This document shows positions 31,873 through 43,834 of a stretch of DNA of 64,000 nucleotides, one piece after another. Numbering within the stretch: the stretch's first letter is position 1; each line of letters starts with the position of its first letter. Below the pieces are notes generated by a model. The model saw nothing but the letters and a program-made list of their open reading frames with translations. It was not told the origin of the DNA and did no database searches. The translations under genes and the position numbers were made by a program. The DNA comes from Blasia pusilla (taxonomy: Eukaryota > Marchantiophyta > Marchantiopsida > Blasiales): NCBI GenBank assembly GCA_050084515.1, contig CM114274.1, positions 28,768,001-28,832,000 on the forward strand, given 5' to 3'.

Positions 31873-34800
31873 TGGACCTTGGAATTGATGGAACATCTCC
31901 ATCGTGTCTTTGTTTGCTCTAAGGCCATTCTGTGGGTAGACAAGGTCAGCATTCTTTAATTTTCTTTCGTGCACTTATGCACTGGTTCAGGATAAACTTT
32001 GAGAACTGTAGAGAGCAGAACAAACATCTCCATGGACGAATTGCTTGTGGTAAGTAGATTGGCTTCCCGCCCATTAGAGCTGGTCAGGGCCAGCATTCTG
32101 GCTGAATAACTAGACTTCAGGTTATGCTCAGGCATAGCGAAAGAAGCACAATTTTGATTTCTGTAAATTTCTTCCAATATTGGAAGGCATTGACAATAAT
32201 ATTCAACCACTCTATCACGAGAGATATTTTGATACATACGTGCTCATTCGGGTGTGCGTTCATATGCATGGGAAACGGTTTTGCAGCTACCCAACTGCCA
32301 TTTCTGATTTGAAAATACACTGAGACTGTGTTTGCGAGGATGTCTTAGCAATATCTGTATCTGTAGGTGCCTTGCTGTGCTGCAGGCATTTTGGCTTGGC
32401 TGTTCTTCATTAATGAGCTATTACGTCCCCCAAAGAAGATGATCAAATAAAATATGCAGGTAATTTTCTTCCTTCTAATTTTATCATAGAGGTTTAGAGT
32501 ACCTGACATAGGCTAGTTTTGAAGGTTGTGAGATACCCTGGTATGTCAACACTTGTAAGTTTTGCTAACTGACATTCGAAAAGTGGGAGTCATGGAAAAG
32601 TAACCAACGTATTGGTCCTGTGGCCAACGTATCTGGCTTCAACTCGAAGAAAACCTTGTCTCCCCAATCGCATGACATCTGAATGGTGGAACCTTTCTTT
32701 GGCCAACTCCACTATCAGTTTCCTATTCTGAAAGTAAAAGGCAAGCTTTTGGTTTTCAAGTGTCGACTTTATCTTGGACAAAAATACATATTTTTGGATT
32801 ACGAATAGGGTTGTGGGGCTCATTTCAAAGCTGCTACAGGAATACAATGTTTTCTATGAATGGTGCAAGCAGTGTTTCAAATGCACCGTTTTCGAAGCTA
32901 ATGCATAGAGAGTTACATGGCCATATGCAGCTCTTCATGAGCCGCAAAAAGGTGCTCCGGTTAGATGTTTATCTTCGAAAAATTTCCATCTCGGAGAAAT
33001 AATTCTGGAAGACCAACCGTGTACTTAGGACTACCTACAAATCCTCCAAGTAAGATTTTACAAAATGTGAAACAGTGTTGTTGCACCTTTTTGTCGGTAC
33101 CTATTTGTGGACTAGTCTTCCAGTTTTCGTTTCTGTGAGCTGCAGGTGTATGCCCCAAACAACGTCTCGATACTGTATTGAGAGTTTACAAACTTACACT
33201 TGCACGATCAATTAGACTTGCGGGTGAGCTAAAAGTGTAACGCAACATTTCCGTTTAATCCCAGTTCAGCTAGTGGCATATTTCAGTCTGTCGTGAACTG
33301 CTTTCTCAACTCTCAAAGGGGCGTTGAGGCAACTCTACCCACAGTCCTGTATTACATGAGCTACAAACCCTGTAGTTGGTTTTAGATGTTCATTCTCACC
33401 CTACATCTCGTAGAGTAGTACACCTGGCTTGAAGTTTATCATTTGACTCCTCGCACTGCGAATTGAGGGGATGGATATCTGTACTTGCACCTTAAGGCAG
33501 CAAGAATACAGTACTTTGATCCCTCAGGATCCAGTTCACCCGTTTCGAAACTACTATTGTTGCAGACTTGTATGAAAAACTGGAGGCATGGCTGTCATGC
33601 ATTATGTGTAGCCGATCTCACATTTGCAGACTTTCTCAGTCACTTGGAGGAAGAGACTGATCCATGCCGTTCTGTTTTATCATCTTCGCTTCCTAGATTC
33701 AAGCACAGAGTTTAGGTAGGCCTCTATCACAACCTGTGCAGTTAATCCATAATCCTCAACTGCTGTAAATTTTATGATTGTTCAGATTACAAGACAAAAA
33801 CTGATCAGTTCTCTTCAGAATGACCTTGAAGGCATGGGGTGAAGGAATATCAGTTGACTCGCCTAGGTTCATGACTAGGCAGTGATATGTTCCACGCTTG
33901 AATATTTGAAGTAATTGGGGAAGGATGAGAGTTTCTACGTAGAGTTGAACCTGAAGTTTACAGCTGCTCAACGCACGTCAAGTAGGCAAGCGCAACAAGC
34001 CCATCTGGCTGTTGTAACGAGTAGTTGCTAGTACGTGTAAATGTTCGTAATGGGTTGCTCCAAATCGGAAGTATGCTGGATGGTTTGAGTCCTAAAAATT
34101 TTCCAGGTTCAGGTGATGATTTTGCAGATTCCAGGAACGTTTACAAACAGCTCAAATTTCCAGCCTGTAAGAACGCTTGAAGTAGGGCTGCAGAGTATTG
34201 TCTCCAGACATTGAAAATCATTTGTGGATGCAGATGTTAAGAAGACTGCTCCAGGTGATCAGGTCGTCTTGTTAAAGTGTCAAGAAAGAAGTAAGCTGCG
34301 TTACGTGAACTTCCCTAGACTTGTGGAACAATGAATCTGATGGAGCTGTGGAACTTTGGAGCGAAAGTTTACAGTTAATCAAAATGCTGAGATAGCAGGT
34401 TGTTCTCGATACCTGATTGCCTACGCATTGCACATTCTTAAAGAATATTGTCCTGATGCACGTACTTACCTATGAAACGTAATCTACCTGTGGATCTTTT
34501 GAAATGAAGGGATGTGGGTCACTTAAAGAGGAGATAACCACCCGGTTAACGGCTGCAAAGCTTTATATGCCATTACGTACCTCGTGCATAAAAGAACTTT
34601 TACACAAACTCTTGGGGTGATTGGGTTTGAATTATTTTTTGGGGACCAACCTTGAACATGAGTCCAATTTTCAGTGATAGTCTAGTCAAAATATTGACTT
34701 CGGAATTCATGACAATTCTCGAGAATTTCCTGACATTGATATTTCCGACTGCCTCTATCGGTAGTGGACATGGAACTTTTTTTCATCCTTCGTCAAGCTT

Positions 34801-35026
34801 CTGGGAACTTCAATGTGATGAACCTTAAAATGTATTGGCGCAGGAATGAGTGAGATTTCGTCCCTTCACGGTTCAGTTTTCGGATTGGATATGGTACGAT
34901 GTCGACATCCACTCGGACCTGTATCTGCTTCAAGAGCCAAGTGGGGTATGGATTTGCAGTGAACTCGCCCATGTTTCGCAAATGCTGGACCATTGAGAGC
35001 CAAGACGTTTAGGCCGCGTTCAGCTG
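31873..35026. other. Intergenic DNA downstream of the kinase
   Basis: The 3' UTR of the ABC1 gene should lie in the first few hundred bases. The remainder shows only short ORFs on both strands, with no domain, repeat array or RNA gene that I can support. Confidence 0.35.
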
Positions 35027-36788
35027 TCAATCGCAGAGCCATCCAATAACAGGTTTTTTTCTAAGTGGAATTGCTGTTTTGGGCCTATTGTTTGGGCAAA
35101 GTTTGCTGTCTCTCCTAGCAAGAACTTTCAACTGATATTCAATCATGGATGGACGAGCCATGCCCAGAGACTGTAGACGCTTGATTGCAGCCCTGTCTCC
35201 AACACGGATCTCACAGTGAGGGCAGCGGTGTTCTCTCTCTGTCGGCTTCGACTTCTGGAAGTCAGTCCTGGCATTTTCGGGAAGGTACTTTTGAAAGCTC
35301 TCTAGTTCACCACTCGAAAGGTCCCATAAATCCACTTCTTTCGAACTTTTCCCCATCATATTTTTAAAGCTTTTGAAGGTTGCTTTGAATTGTTGTGGGT
35401 GCTTCTGAATGTTCTGTTTGTAGATTGGTAGGGGAGTCTTGGTCCGAGCCAGTTGGGTCGAAAGAATACCCCTGGCCAGCAATATCTTTGTCAACTTATC
35501 CCTTATTTCCACGGTAGTTGAAGCCAGTTTCTTGCCGCATTGTTCAACTTTGACTTCAATTTCTGCATCGTGACCCTGCATCGTCATCATGTCAGCATTT
35601 AAGCGTTTGTCTTTGTGAGCTTGCATTACCACTCACCGTCTTATTGCTTAAGTAGCACCGTCTTAGGTGAGAACGACATTTAATGGTAGAAGTAGTATAG
35701 ATCATGTGAACTGTGTTCTGTCTCTAGAGAAAAAGAGGTAGGATTGGCGGAAGCAACTCCTAAAAGATCAATTTTCAACTCACTTCACACAGAAAAATAC
35801 TCCGACTACCATGGAGAGCAGAGGTTGATGATGTCCGGTCTGAAGAAAAGAGGTTGAACCGAGTCTTGGGTCCTCACCATTTGTCTGCCTCTTGCGATGT
35901 ACTCTATCGAGATGTTTCCAGTCCTGAATCCATGGAATAAAGGAATCATGCTTTTCACGGTATTTGTACCGGCGATGTTGATTAGGGAAGCCGTAGCTCC
36001 TGCACTCATCATGCAACCGTGGTTTGTGTCCTGCAATTTCGTTGTCGCGAGTGCAACTAACCATTAGACTGAGCTATGAAAATCACTTCGACTCTCGGAG
36101 CTCCCCACGTCAAACGTTTAGCTAGTTCAGTTCTTCAAGGAAGGTTGAATCCCTCCAATCTCCAGACACTAGGCTCACGACGTCAAAATCACCGAAGACA
36201 ACTTCTCGTTCACCCACAGTCTAGTTTTTGCAGGCTTGTGGAGCCAGATTATGAAGCACTAAGGATTGAATTATACATGTACGCGTGTGTTATCATGGGC
36301 TATACACTGGACTGAAGTCCGAGAAATTAGAGAATTACAGGCCAAACAGGTGCTCTTGCTTATGAGTCAGATCTGGTGTTCCAAGCTTTCAGACGTTAGT
36401 CTTATTTCTGGACCTCGTGCAATCAATTAAGGCGCAAATCAGATTGGTCCAAAACTTGCCAAAGTGTGTATGAACCTACCACTAGATACCACTGCATGGG
36501 TATGCTGAAGATGAAATGGCCCTCTGCCTCTACTCGATCCAGGTGGATGGCGTCCAAAAGTTTCTTTGTGTGACTGCCTCCATTGTCGAACTCCTGATGG
36601 AACGGAACTCTCAACCCATCTATCCACAGCCATGCACTGATCTGATCCCCATGTCTGGTCATATCCGTCGCAGCAATCATAGACGGGCGTTGGGAATAGT
36701 AAATCATGGTTGGGATGCGCTCAGTCTTCCAGATAAGCTCACAGGAGAGGGTCGATTTTCAGTTTCCAACAAGTCGTGGTTGTGAACA
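35027..36788 (-). CDS. Candidate multi-exon gene, unknown function
   Basis: Three coding-like minus-strand blocks lie in order. Block 1 (about 36,707-36,480) reads SQRPSMIAATDMTRHGDQIS, WLWIDGLRVPFHQEFDNGG and DAIHLDRVEAEGHFIFSIP, and ends at a GTAGGT donor. Block 2 (36,030-35,810) starts after a TTGCAG acceptor, keeps the same phase, reads AGATASLINIAGTNTVKSM and GNISIEYIARGRQMVRTQD, and ends at a GTAGTC donor. Block 3 (35,632-35,027, 201 codons) is Lys-rich and helical at first, then has RCPHCEIRVGDRAAIKRLQS with a CxxC pair, and stops at 35,027. The join from block 2 to block 3 does not work with the acceptors I tried, so an exon is missing or block 3 is separate. I do not recognise the family. 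Confidence 0.4.
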
Positions 36789-37500
36789 TATCTCAGGTTC
36801 CACTAGCGCACCGGAGTGAACCATATGAATTGGTCGGTTCTCAGACCTCACACTCACTCTCAGAACGATCAGAAAGAATACTGTTGCAAATCGCGGCCTA
36901 GTGGATTTGCAGAGTTGTGGGTCCAGATATACTGAATGGAACGGTGAATCTCTAGCGCGAGTATCACACAGATCGGACCAGACAGGAAATTTTCGTTAGC
37001 CATTCCAGAAATATCAGCTGGAGACTCCAAATGGATCGATTGGTGCCCGCGAACACGGCTCCCATCTTACAAAGCACTTGTTACTCTCGACTCACAGCGA
37101 CGCGTGCGGAAGAAACGTTGCCGGGTCTGAAAGATACCGATCCGATTGAAACCCAGACCACTCCAGTGGATGAATTGGAATTTCGTCATGTGCAGCCGCC
37201 ATCGTTCTGCCACCCGTTTGAAGGTGCGTTCTCTAGCGATTGCTGGTCCGTCCCAGTGGTTTCCCTCGGGTTTGACACAAGCATGAAGTATGACGACCTG
37301 AAGAGCGGTTGACCGTTGAGCCGTAGACGTTTCGCGTGAACGATTTCACGAACGTACGTAACAACTTGGACTTGCGGATAACTGATCGGGTTTGTCGAAA
37401 CTTGAGGGACGTATCAGCTACATGCATTTCAAGTTTCTCGCGCTGAGGCCCGAGAAACGTGTGTGGCCACCGTTGGTTGTTCGGGACGCATGCACGCAAA
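36789..37500. other. Unassigned DNA
   Basis: A 93-codon plus-strand ORF (37,031-37,312) and an overlapping minus-strand ORF (37,233-37,535) have no recognisable features. The 5' end of the minus-strand candidate gene may lie here. Confidence 0.3.
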
Positions 37501-37503
37501 TAA

Positions 37504-37700
37504 TCTACCCTGCTCAGCGTAGCGCTTCCTGCCATGAGGTGTCATCTGTACTGTCATCCACGTCGTTTGCGGACCAACTCGACCTTGCTCTGCCCAGCGT
37601 TTCCTGCCATGAGGTGGCATCTGTACTGTCAAAACCGCGGACCAAATCTACCTTGCTCTGCGTAGCGCTTCCTAAATCTTGTCATCTGCGCAAACATGCA
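37504..37700. repeat. Tandem repeat, period about 70 bp, three copies
   Basis: A unit containing TCTACCTTGCTCTGCGTAGC, CTTCCTGCCATGAGGT and CATCTGTACTGTC repeats with starts near 37,504, 37,579 and 37,647 (distances 75 and 68). The plus-strand ORF across it shows the repeated peptide phrase S-CHEV-SVLS. Confidence 0.85.
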
Positions 37701-38270
37701 TGCACCTCTGTGGACCGTCTGTCCGCCCGTCCTTCCAAACCCGCGGCAACCGAAGCCAGCTAGAACGCGTGCCGGGCGCGCCTGCACTACGAGGCATAGA
37801 CCTCTGAAACAAAACTTGCCCTGAAGGTCGCGCACTCCAGCCTGCCACGGGGCTATTCGTGGTCATCTGCGGGTTCTTCCTCCAAGGTCCAGATCGCAGC
37901 TCCAGCTGACTTGGGCTCAGCACGATAGATCGGAGCACCATCCGTCATCTATTCTAGCAGGAGGTCAACTAGCGCCAGCGGAGTCATCAGCGCTGGTTGA
38001 TTATGATGGCGAGTTACATCCTCATGCGTGCGTTATCAGTTTAGCGATAATGATTCGAATGGCAGGAGTTCAGAAATGTAGATTGCACTAATTCGCGGAA
38101 GTGAATGCGAGAGCAATGTGTACTCTGGATCTAAAGAAGTGGAACTTAAACTTAAGGAGGCTTCCATTCCAGTTTTGGGCTTTGTCCAAGCTGCATGGCC
38201 CTGGATCCACCCCTTCGGAAGTGTACAGCCAACCCATGACATGGGGCGATAAGAGGAGGCATATCTCCCG
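37701..38270. other. Unassigned GC-rich DNA
   Basis: No gene could be supported; short ORFs only. Confidence 0.3.
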
Positions 38271-38273
38271 AAT

Positions 38274-38430
38274 ATACGGATTCCGTTCCGGCTCCGTTTG
38301 GGCTGAGCCGGAACGGAGCCCCCAAACGGAGGCACCGTTTCCTTCTCTTTTCTTTGCGGCCGAACCTTAAACCGTTGCCTTAACCTGAACAAGCCGGCTG
38401 GAAACGGAGCCGGCGAAGGCCGGCTCCATG
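38274..38430. repeat. GC-rich cluster of inverted GGAACGGAGCC motifs
   Basis: CCGTTCCGGCTC (38,283-38,294) pairs with GAGCCGGAACGG (38,305-38,316), and CCGTTTGGG and CCCAAACGG pair around that. A second set (GCCGGCTGGAAACGGAGCCGGC and AAGGCCGGCTCC) lies at 38,393-38,427. Together they resemble the two ends of a small foldback element of about 155 bases. No target duplication was identified. Confidence 0.6.
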
Positions 38431-39765
38431 TGAACCGCGCTTCTGTCTTATCATAGTTTCTGCTCGAATTGAAAGCTCTAACTTTGAGGTTGTATATTAT
38501 ATCAACTTGTGGCTCGCTCTTTTCCTTCTGTTACTTTAGCTCAGCTGCACTTGGTCAACCGGCCAATAATATATGCACTTAGGCTACATAGCACAGTGAG
38601 TTCAGTACCTGACAAAACTGCAACATAATTTTCTTAATAGCAGATGACATCTACATGTGGTCGTAGACCGAGACCTGAGTGTCCGTCGTGAGTGGTCTAG
38701 AAATGAATGGGATGGAAAAGAGCAGAAATCGATGTAATTGGAGACATTTGGAATAATTGTTTAGGATCGTTAGAATAGATGATGATTGTGGCCCGGGAAC
38801 AACGACCGAGATTTCCGCCGTCGTTTCCAAGCAAAAATTAGAAACCCTTCACGCAACCTCTACTTTCATCGATAACCCAGCTACGTAGTACACTGCAAGC
38901 GCAGGTACTTCATCTGAGTGCCACAGATGCTCTCCAATTTTACTTCTCGTGATGACTTGGGAATTCCTCCCTTTCAAACAGGCGGCCATGAATGCTCTCA
39001 AAAAACCCCGGAAAGTCCCCAATTCTGGGAACGGCGACTGTCACCAATAGGCGACTTTCTCAAGACGGACCTCCAACGCGAGAAAGCTCTTGGATCCGCA
39101 CATATCCGATCCAGAATTGCAGACTGGTCTTCGGGAATGAACGATGACGAGTTCCGAAATAACTGTAAACAGTTGCGTCCAACCTGGACATGACCAACAG
39201 TTCTCGGCATGGGGCGCTGATACAGTACCGACTTATCTAGTACTATAATGATCATGATCTACAATAAAGTCAATGACTTCGAGGGATGCAAGCGATGCCT
39301 CTTGGCGCTTAATGCGCGGTTTGCATTGAGACTTACCGAGTCGGATGAATGAAGATGTGTCAAACCTACAAACTTCTCGGTACACTTCTTCACTCCGTTC
39401 CCGAATGGGGAATTAACTTTGCTGGGTCCAGATCCTTGTTTTCCATTGCATGCAGAAAACAAAATTATTGCGTCTGGTTTAAGCCAGCCGGACGCCAGCT
39501 GGTCTAGTAGACCAGCTTGTGGCCGAACTATCCACAGCCACGAAACTAGATCATGCATCAAGTCTCCGTACATAGGAGTATTGAAAGTAATCGTAAATTT
39601 GCAACTCTACGTCACTCTTTAGGAATCGATTTAGTGACCCTTTTTGCTCCGAGGAGTCTTCGAACAGTCATTGAAGTGGACGTCACAAGGAATCGAATTA
39701 TTGACGTCTTTGTTCTTGGGAGTCTGGAGAATAGTTGTGCTATTTGATGTCATTGGTGCTCAATT
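38431..39765. other. Unassigned intergenic DNA
   Basis: A 9-bp stem-loop (39,497-39,505 with 39,509-39,517) is the only structure noted. There is no recognisable coding sequence. Confidence 0.3.
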
Positions 39766-40330
39766 TATGTACTCATTAGGCTCAATCCTTTTGTCCCAAA
39801 TCCAAGTCACTAGCGCCTCGATTATTTACCCTTTAGAGTCGGAGCACGTCATAGGTATTTATTTCTCGTATATAAGTGATTGTGTGAAAAATAATCACTT
39901 GTACCATCACCTCACCTTTGAAAAATCAATAAATACGTCATAGGTATTTATTTCTCGTATGTATTTATTTTGCATGTGAAAAATCTCTCGATTTACTGCA
40001 ATAATAAACGCTCATATAAAGAGGGGCTACTAAGATCAATGAGATAAACCAAGTACTCACCTACTCTCTCTAGAGATCTATGACCTTGTATTTATGCTTG
40101 GCCTTCCTCGTGTATCACTATACAATATTTGTACCCTTCTTGCTCTCTTGCAAGTTTAGACTCATTTGCAAGAAACTATCTTAGTGAATCGCGGGAAGGA
40201 GATGACTATTGCATTTAGTCCTATTTTCCATCGGTGTTGTTGCTAGCCTGTGTGTTTTTCTTTAAGCTCGATTCCTTACCTATTTTCATGAAATCTTGGT
40301 GTAGCTAAAGTGGCATCCAACCAAACTTGG
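39766..40330. repeat. LTR-like AT-rich segment with a direct repeat
   Basis: The 26-bp phrase beginning ACGTCATAGGTATTTATTTC occurs at 39,846-39,871 and again at 39,935-39,960. A small hairpin (AAGTGATT/AATCACTT) and TATAAAGAGGGG (about 40,015) follow. Then come GATCAATGAGATAA and a pyrimidine-rich stretch. This TATA-then-polyadenylation layout resembles a long terminal repeat, but I found no TG...CA ends, primer site or gag-pol sequence. A solo or partial LTR is a guess. Confidence 0.3.
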
Positions 40331-43300
40331 AGGCTGAGGAAGTAATGCGAATTTCTGAGAATTTAATGTCATTCAAATACTCATTGTTGAATTGAGTAAG
40401 GAACTATTATGCTACTAGGACTGGGCATGATCTTCAATACACAAGATGATGATATTACACCCCTCACAGTTAGTCGAGGGTTGAGAATTATCATGTTCGA
40501 GTCACAGCGAGTATGCATGGGCGACTTTGGACAAGAGAGACAACCATTAATGCACTGGGGACCTACTCTCTGACCTACTCCTCGCACTAAACAGGAGATA
40601 CTAACGTGCGTGCGCATCGGAACGTACAAGACACAATACACGTGAAACCCAAATGCAAGCGTGAACGATGAAGCGATAATTTAACCCAAGTTTGGGAAAT
40701 TCGTTCCACGAATCAGACAGTGCATCGAGAAAGCTAAAATTCATGAATCATATATTACACAGTTTCTTTGAGCTCGAATGGAAAGAGCTCATGTATTCTA
40801 ACTAAGTTCTTCTATCAATGTGATCAAATCAATATCGTCACATGGTTGCCTTGTAAGTGATTAAGTTGGGTGAAATTAGTGATGGAACTTACGCTGTGCT
40901 CCTCCTTAATTAAAGCTCTCGCCTAAGTACCTACAAGTAGATTCACGAATGAATCCAGAGCTCTGCGTGCAAGATATCATATCCAGAGAGAGATAGACGT
41001 AGGTATTTCTAAGAGTACCCTCTCATACCAAAATATGTACACGGATCCCGATTCGGCAGATAGTGGTGGAGCTCGCGCTCTCGGGATGGAAGCCGTCCAG
41101 CTGACATGCAGATATGCATGCTGCATGATGATTGAGCGAGCGGGTGCGCGCTCCCATCAAACCTTTCGCTCCGATCGAAGCAGGTGATGGGCTCCCAGCT
41201 CGCTCCATGGTCCGATCCAAGGGCACGGCCTGACACTGCCCCTTGATCTGATGAGACGGCCCCGACCGATCATCGCGACTGGATGGATCGATGACGCCGG
41301 CTTCAGTCATGTACGCGTTTCTTATTTCAACGCGCCTCTGCTACTATTGCGCCACTGGAGGGTCGGATCAATGGTTGGTCCTCGATAGGCCGATCCTGCA
41401 GGATCCTGAATCTCACATCTGCAAATGCGGGATATCCGGATCGGACCGTATGTATATGGAGCTTTGTAACCGTCACCTGAGTGTGATCGATTCATCACAG
41501 CAAATAGCTGTATTGTCGAGAGTCGATACTTCGAGCTTCATGATTCAGATCACGAAAAGGTGTCGTGCAATGTAGATTGCGTCCATCTCCGAGTTACATG
41601 TATGATCCTCCTCCACAGCTCTTTATGGACCCATGGACCGATCTCACCCTTTCGTCCCTGACTTGACTGCACTTACTGTAGTGGACTGTGAATACGGCCA
41701 GCCATCTGATGAGGAAAATTGATGAGATAATGGATCTGACCCCGGTATGCCATGTTGAATTCCCTGGTGCTGTGGAAAGATAATCGATGTAGGCGATTGC
41801 CGAGAAGCTGCTCCCAATCCTAGGGAATTGGAACCCCATTGCTGCAGCTTTGGATGTACCACCCTCAATCTATCCCCGGCCGTGTGCGCAATTTTTCCAG
41901 TTCGCTATCAGCACGCATTTATAGCTCAGTCGCTGACGTAGAGATGTATACTCCATTTTGATAAATATAGTCACTCGACTGCTGGATTAATTAATGAATG
42001 CTGCCAACAAACGAATAAATGAGATCGAAGAAAGATTTCTCGAAGATATATACAACGCAAGATTTCAATAAAGCGGCTTAGTCCATGAGTAAACGATACA
42101 TGGATCTAATCTTCTTGTTTCATACAGGTCACCTAGTTACACCACGTTTCAAAGTTTGTAGGCTCCAGTCTCTCAGCAATATCTCGATCTACATCCAGCT
42201 GGAAAGCAGTCAGCTCAAGCTAGCTAGGGAAATTGATCAAAAGCAGTGAGTCTCGATCTACAGAACTTGTTCTAAACCTTTACAGCTTCATTCTAGAAAC
42301 CATGCTAGGACCTCATTCAATCATATCAACAGATAGCACAGCTTCGAGTTCACGGGAACGTATGAATGTATATATACCTTTTCCGACATGTCTGTAAAAT
42401 GTACAGCGACGCCAAATTCGAAAACTCGGGCTCGCTTTTTGTGCTCCGGATCCGCGCAGTGCTTGGATTGTATGTGCACGCGCGAATGTCCAACTCCATG
42501 GACGTCGATTCTTGGAACCCGAAGAAGGATTATGTATGCCGACCGGAGCGACCATGGAGCTGGACGAAAGGCCGGCCCAGCTAGCTGACTGGAACTCATG
42601 AGGTTTCAATAGTATGCTCATATAAATAGTAATACTCTTCAGTGATGGATGGAGGTTGGTAGGTAGGAACGAAGTCACAAAAGGGAAGGTCAGATTGAGT
42701 GAGGCAGAGAAGGAATGAAAATGAATCAACGAATGGATGACTTGATTTTTTGTTCTCTCAGAGAGAGGGAGAGAGAAAGAGACAGAGAAACAGAGGGAGA
42801 GAATGAGGGAAAGAGAGAGGGAGAGAGGCTAGAGGCGAGAAGGAAACCGGCTGGGTTGTGCACGAGGAGCTAGCACTTGGTTACCTATTTGCATTGATGG
42901 ATATCCTGTAAGTGATGGAGTGAGCTCTCCAGTGATTGTCATTTATTCAAATTCTATGGCGTGGTGATGATAATCTCGAAGCAACGAGCATAACATACAG
43001 ACTTTAGGTAGTCTAGGTGGAACTGTGGCTGTAGGTTCGCTGGAAATGGCTAGGGAGAACTCTCGATAAGCATCGCTCCATACAAGTAGGGATTGGAGAT
43101 TCGATTGCAATAGCCTGGGTAATAGCTCGAAAGTCTCTAGATCCCTCGATTCGTCTCTAGATTTGGACTCGACTTCGCTTCCGCATGCCCGCCTCGACGC
43201 GTTGATTCCCTCCTTAAGCACTCCAAAATTGCATCACTCGCAGTTCTCACGAAATCTGGCGCTTGAGCTCTCTCTCACACACATACGTCTCTCCCCGTTC

Positions 43301-43834
43301 GATCGTTCTCGGCCCTCCAGCACGCGCATGCCCAACGCATTGAGTACTTCCTTAGCTTCCCATACGAACGTAAACACAGCCAGCTGAGCCCGGGCTAAAT
43401 TCGAACAGCTATCCATGTCGGTACCGTTTCAGTTTGAACTTGCGGCCAGGTTCCAAGCCAGAAGCCTCGGAAGAGTATGAACTCCTCCAGAGATGTCTAG
43501 GTCTAAAGCGTGGACCTAATCTGATCTCTGAGCTCTTGAGCCTCTTTGCGTAGCTCTCTGGCGCAGGGAAGCTGACCCAAGAATCACCTGCCAGCAAATT
43601 GAGAGAGCGGATGTGGATACCATTGAAAAATATGCGGGGACCAATGTCACCACGCCACAGATCGTCGCATCATAAACCCACAAGATGTGTACGGGCGCAT
43701 ATATTCATGTGGTTAGCGCGCGAATCCAGAACGGTGTAGATGTATAAGCTCGTATGCATTCTCGAACCCAAACTACTATCAACACTTGGTTCGAGTGCAA
43801 ATTATGTTCGGTCGAACTGCCCTGTGCACATGGA
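40331..43834. other. Intergenic DNA downstream of the IQD gene
   Basis: No gene was recognised. A purine-rich GAGAGA/GGGAGAGA tract occupies about 42,758-42,840. The end nearest 43,834 should carry the 3' UTR of the IQD gene. A 138-codon minus ORF (42,313-42,729) lacks any domain. Confidence 0.35.
42758..42840. repeat. Purine-rich GA tract
   Basis: Imperfect GAGAGAGGGAGAGAGAAAGAG repeats run for about 80 bases; this is simple sequence. Confidence 0.85.

Noticed and set aside
39766-40330. Calling a full LTR retrotransposon
   Set aside because: No TG...CA ends, primer-binding site, second LTR or gag-pol coding sequence was found in the window; kept only as an LTR-like segment.
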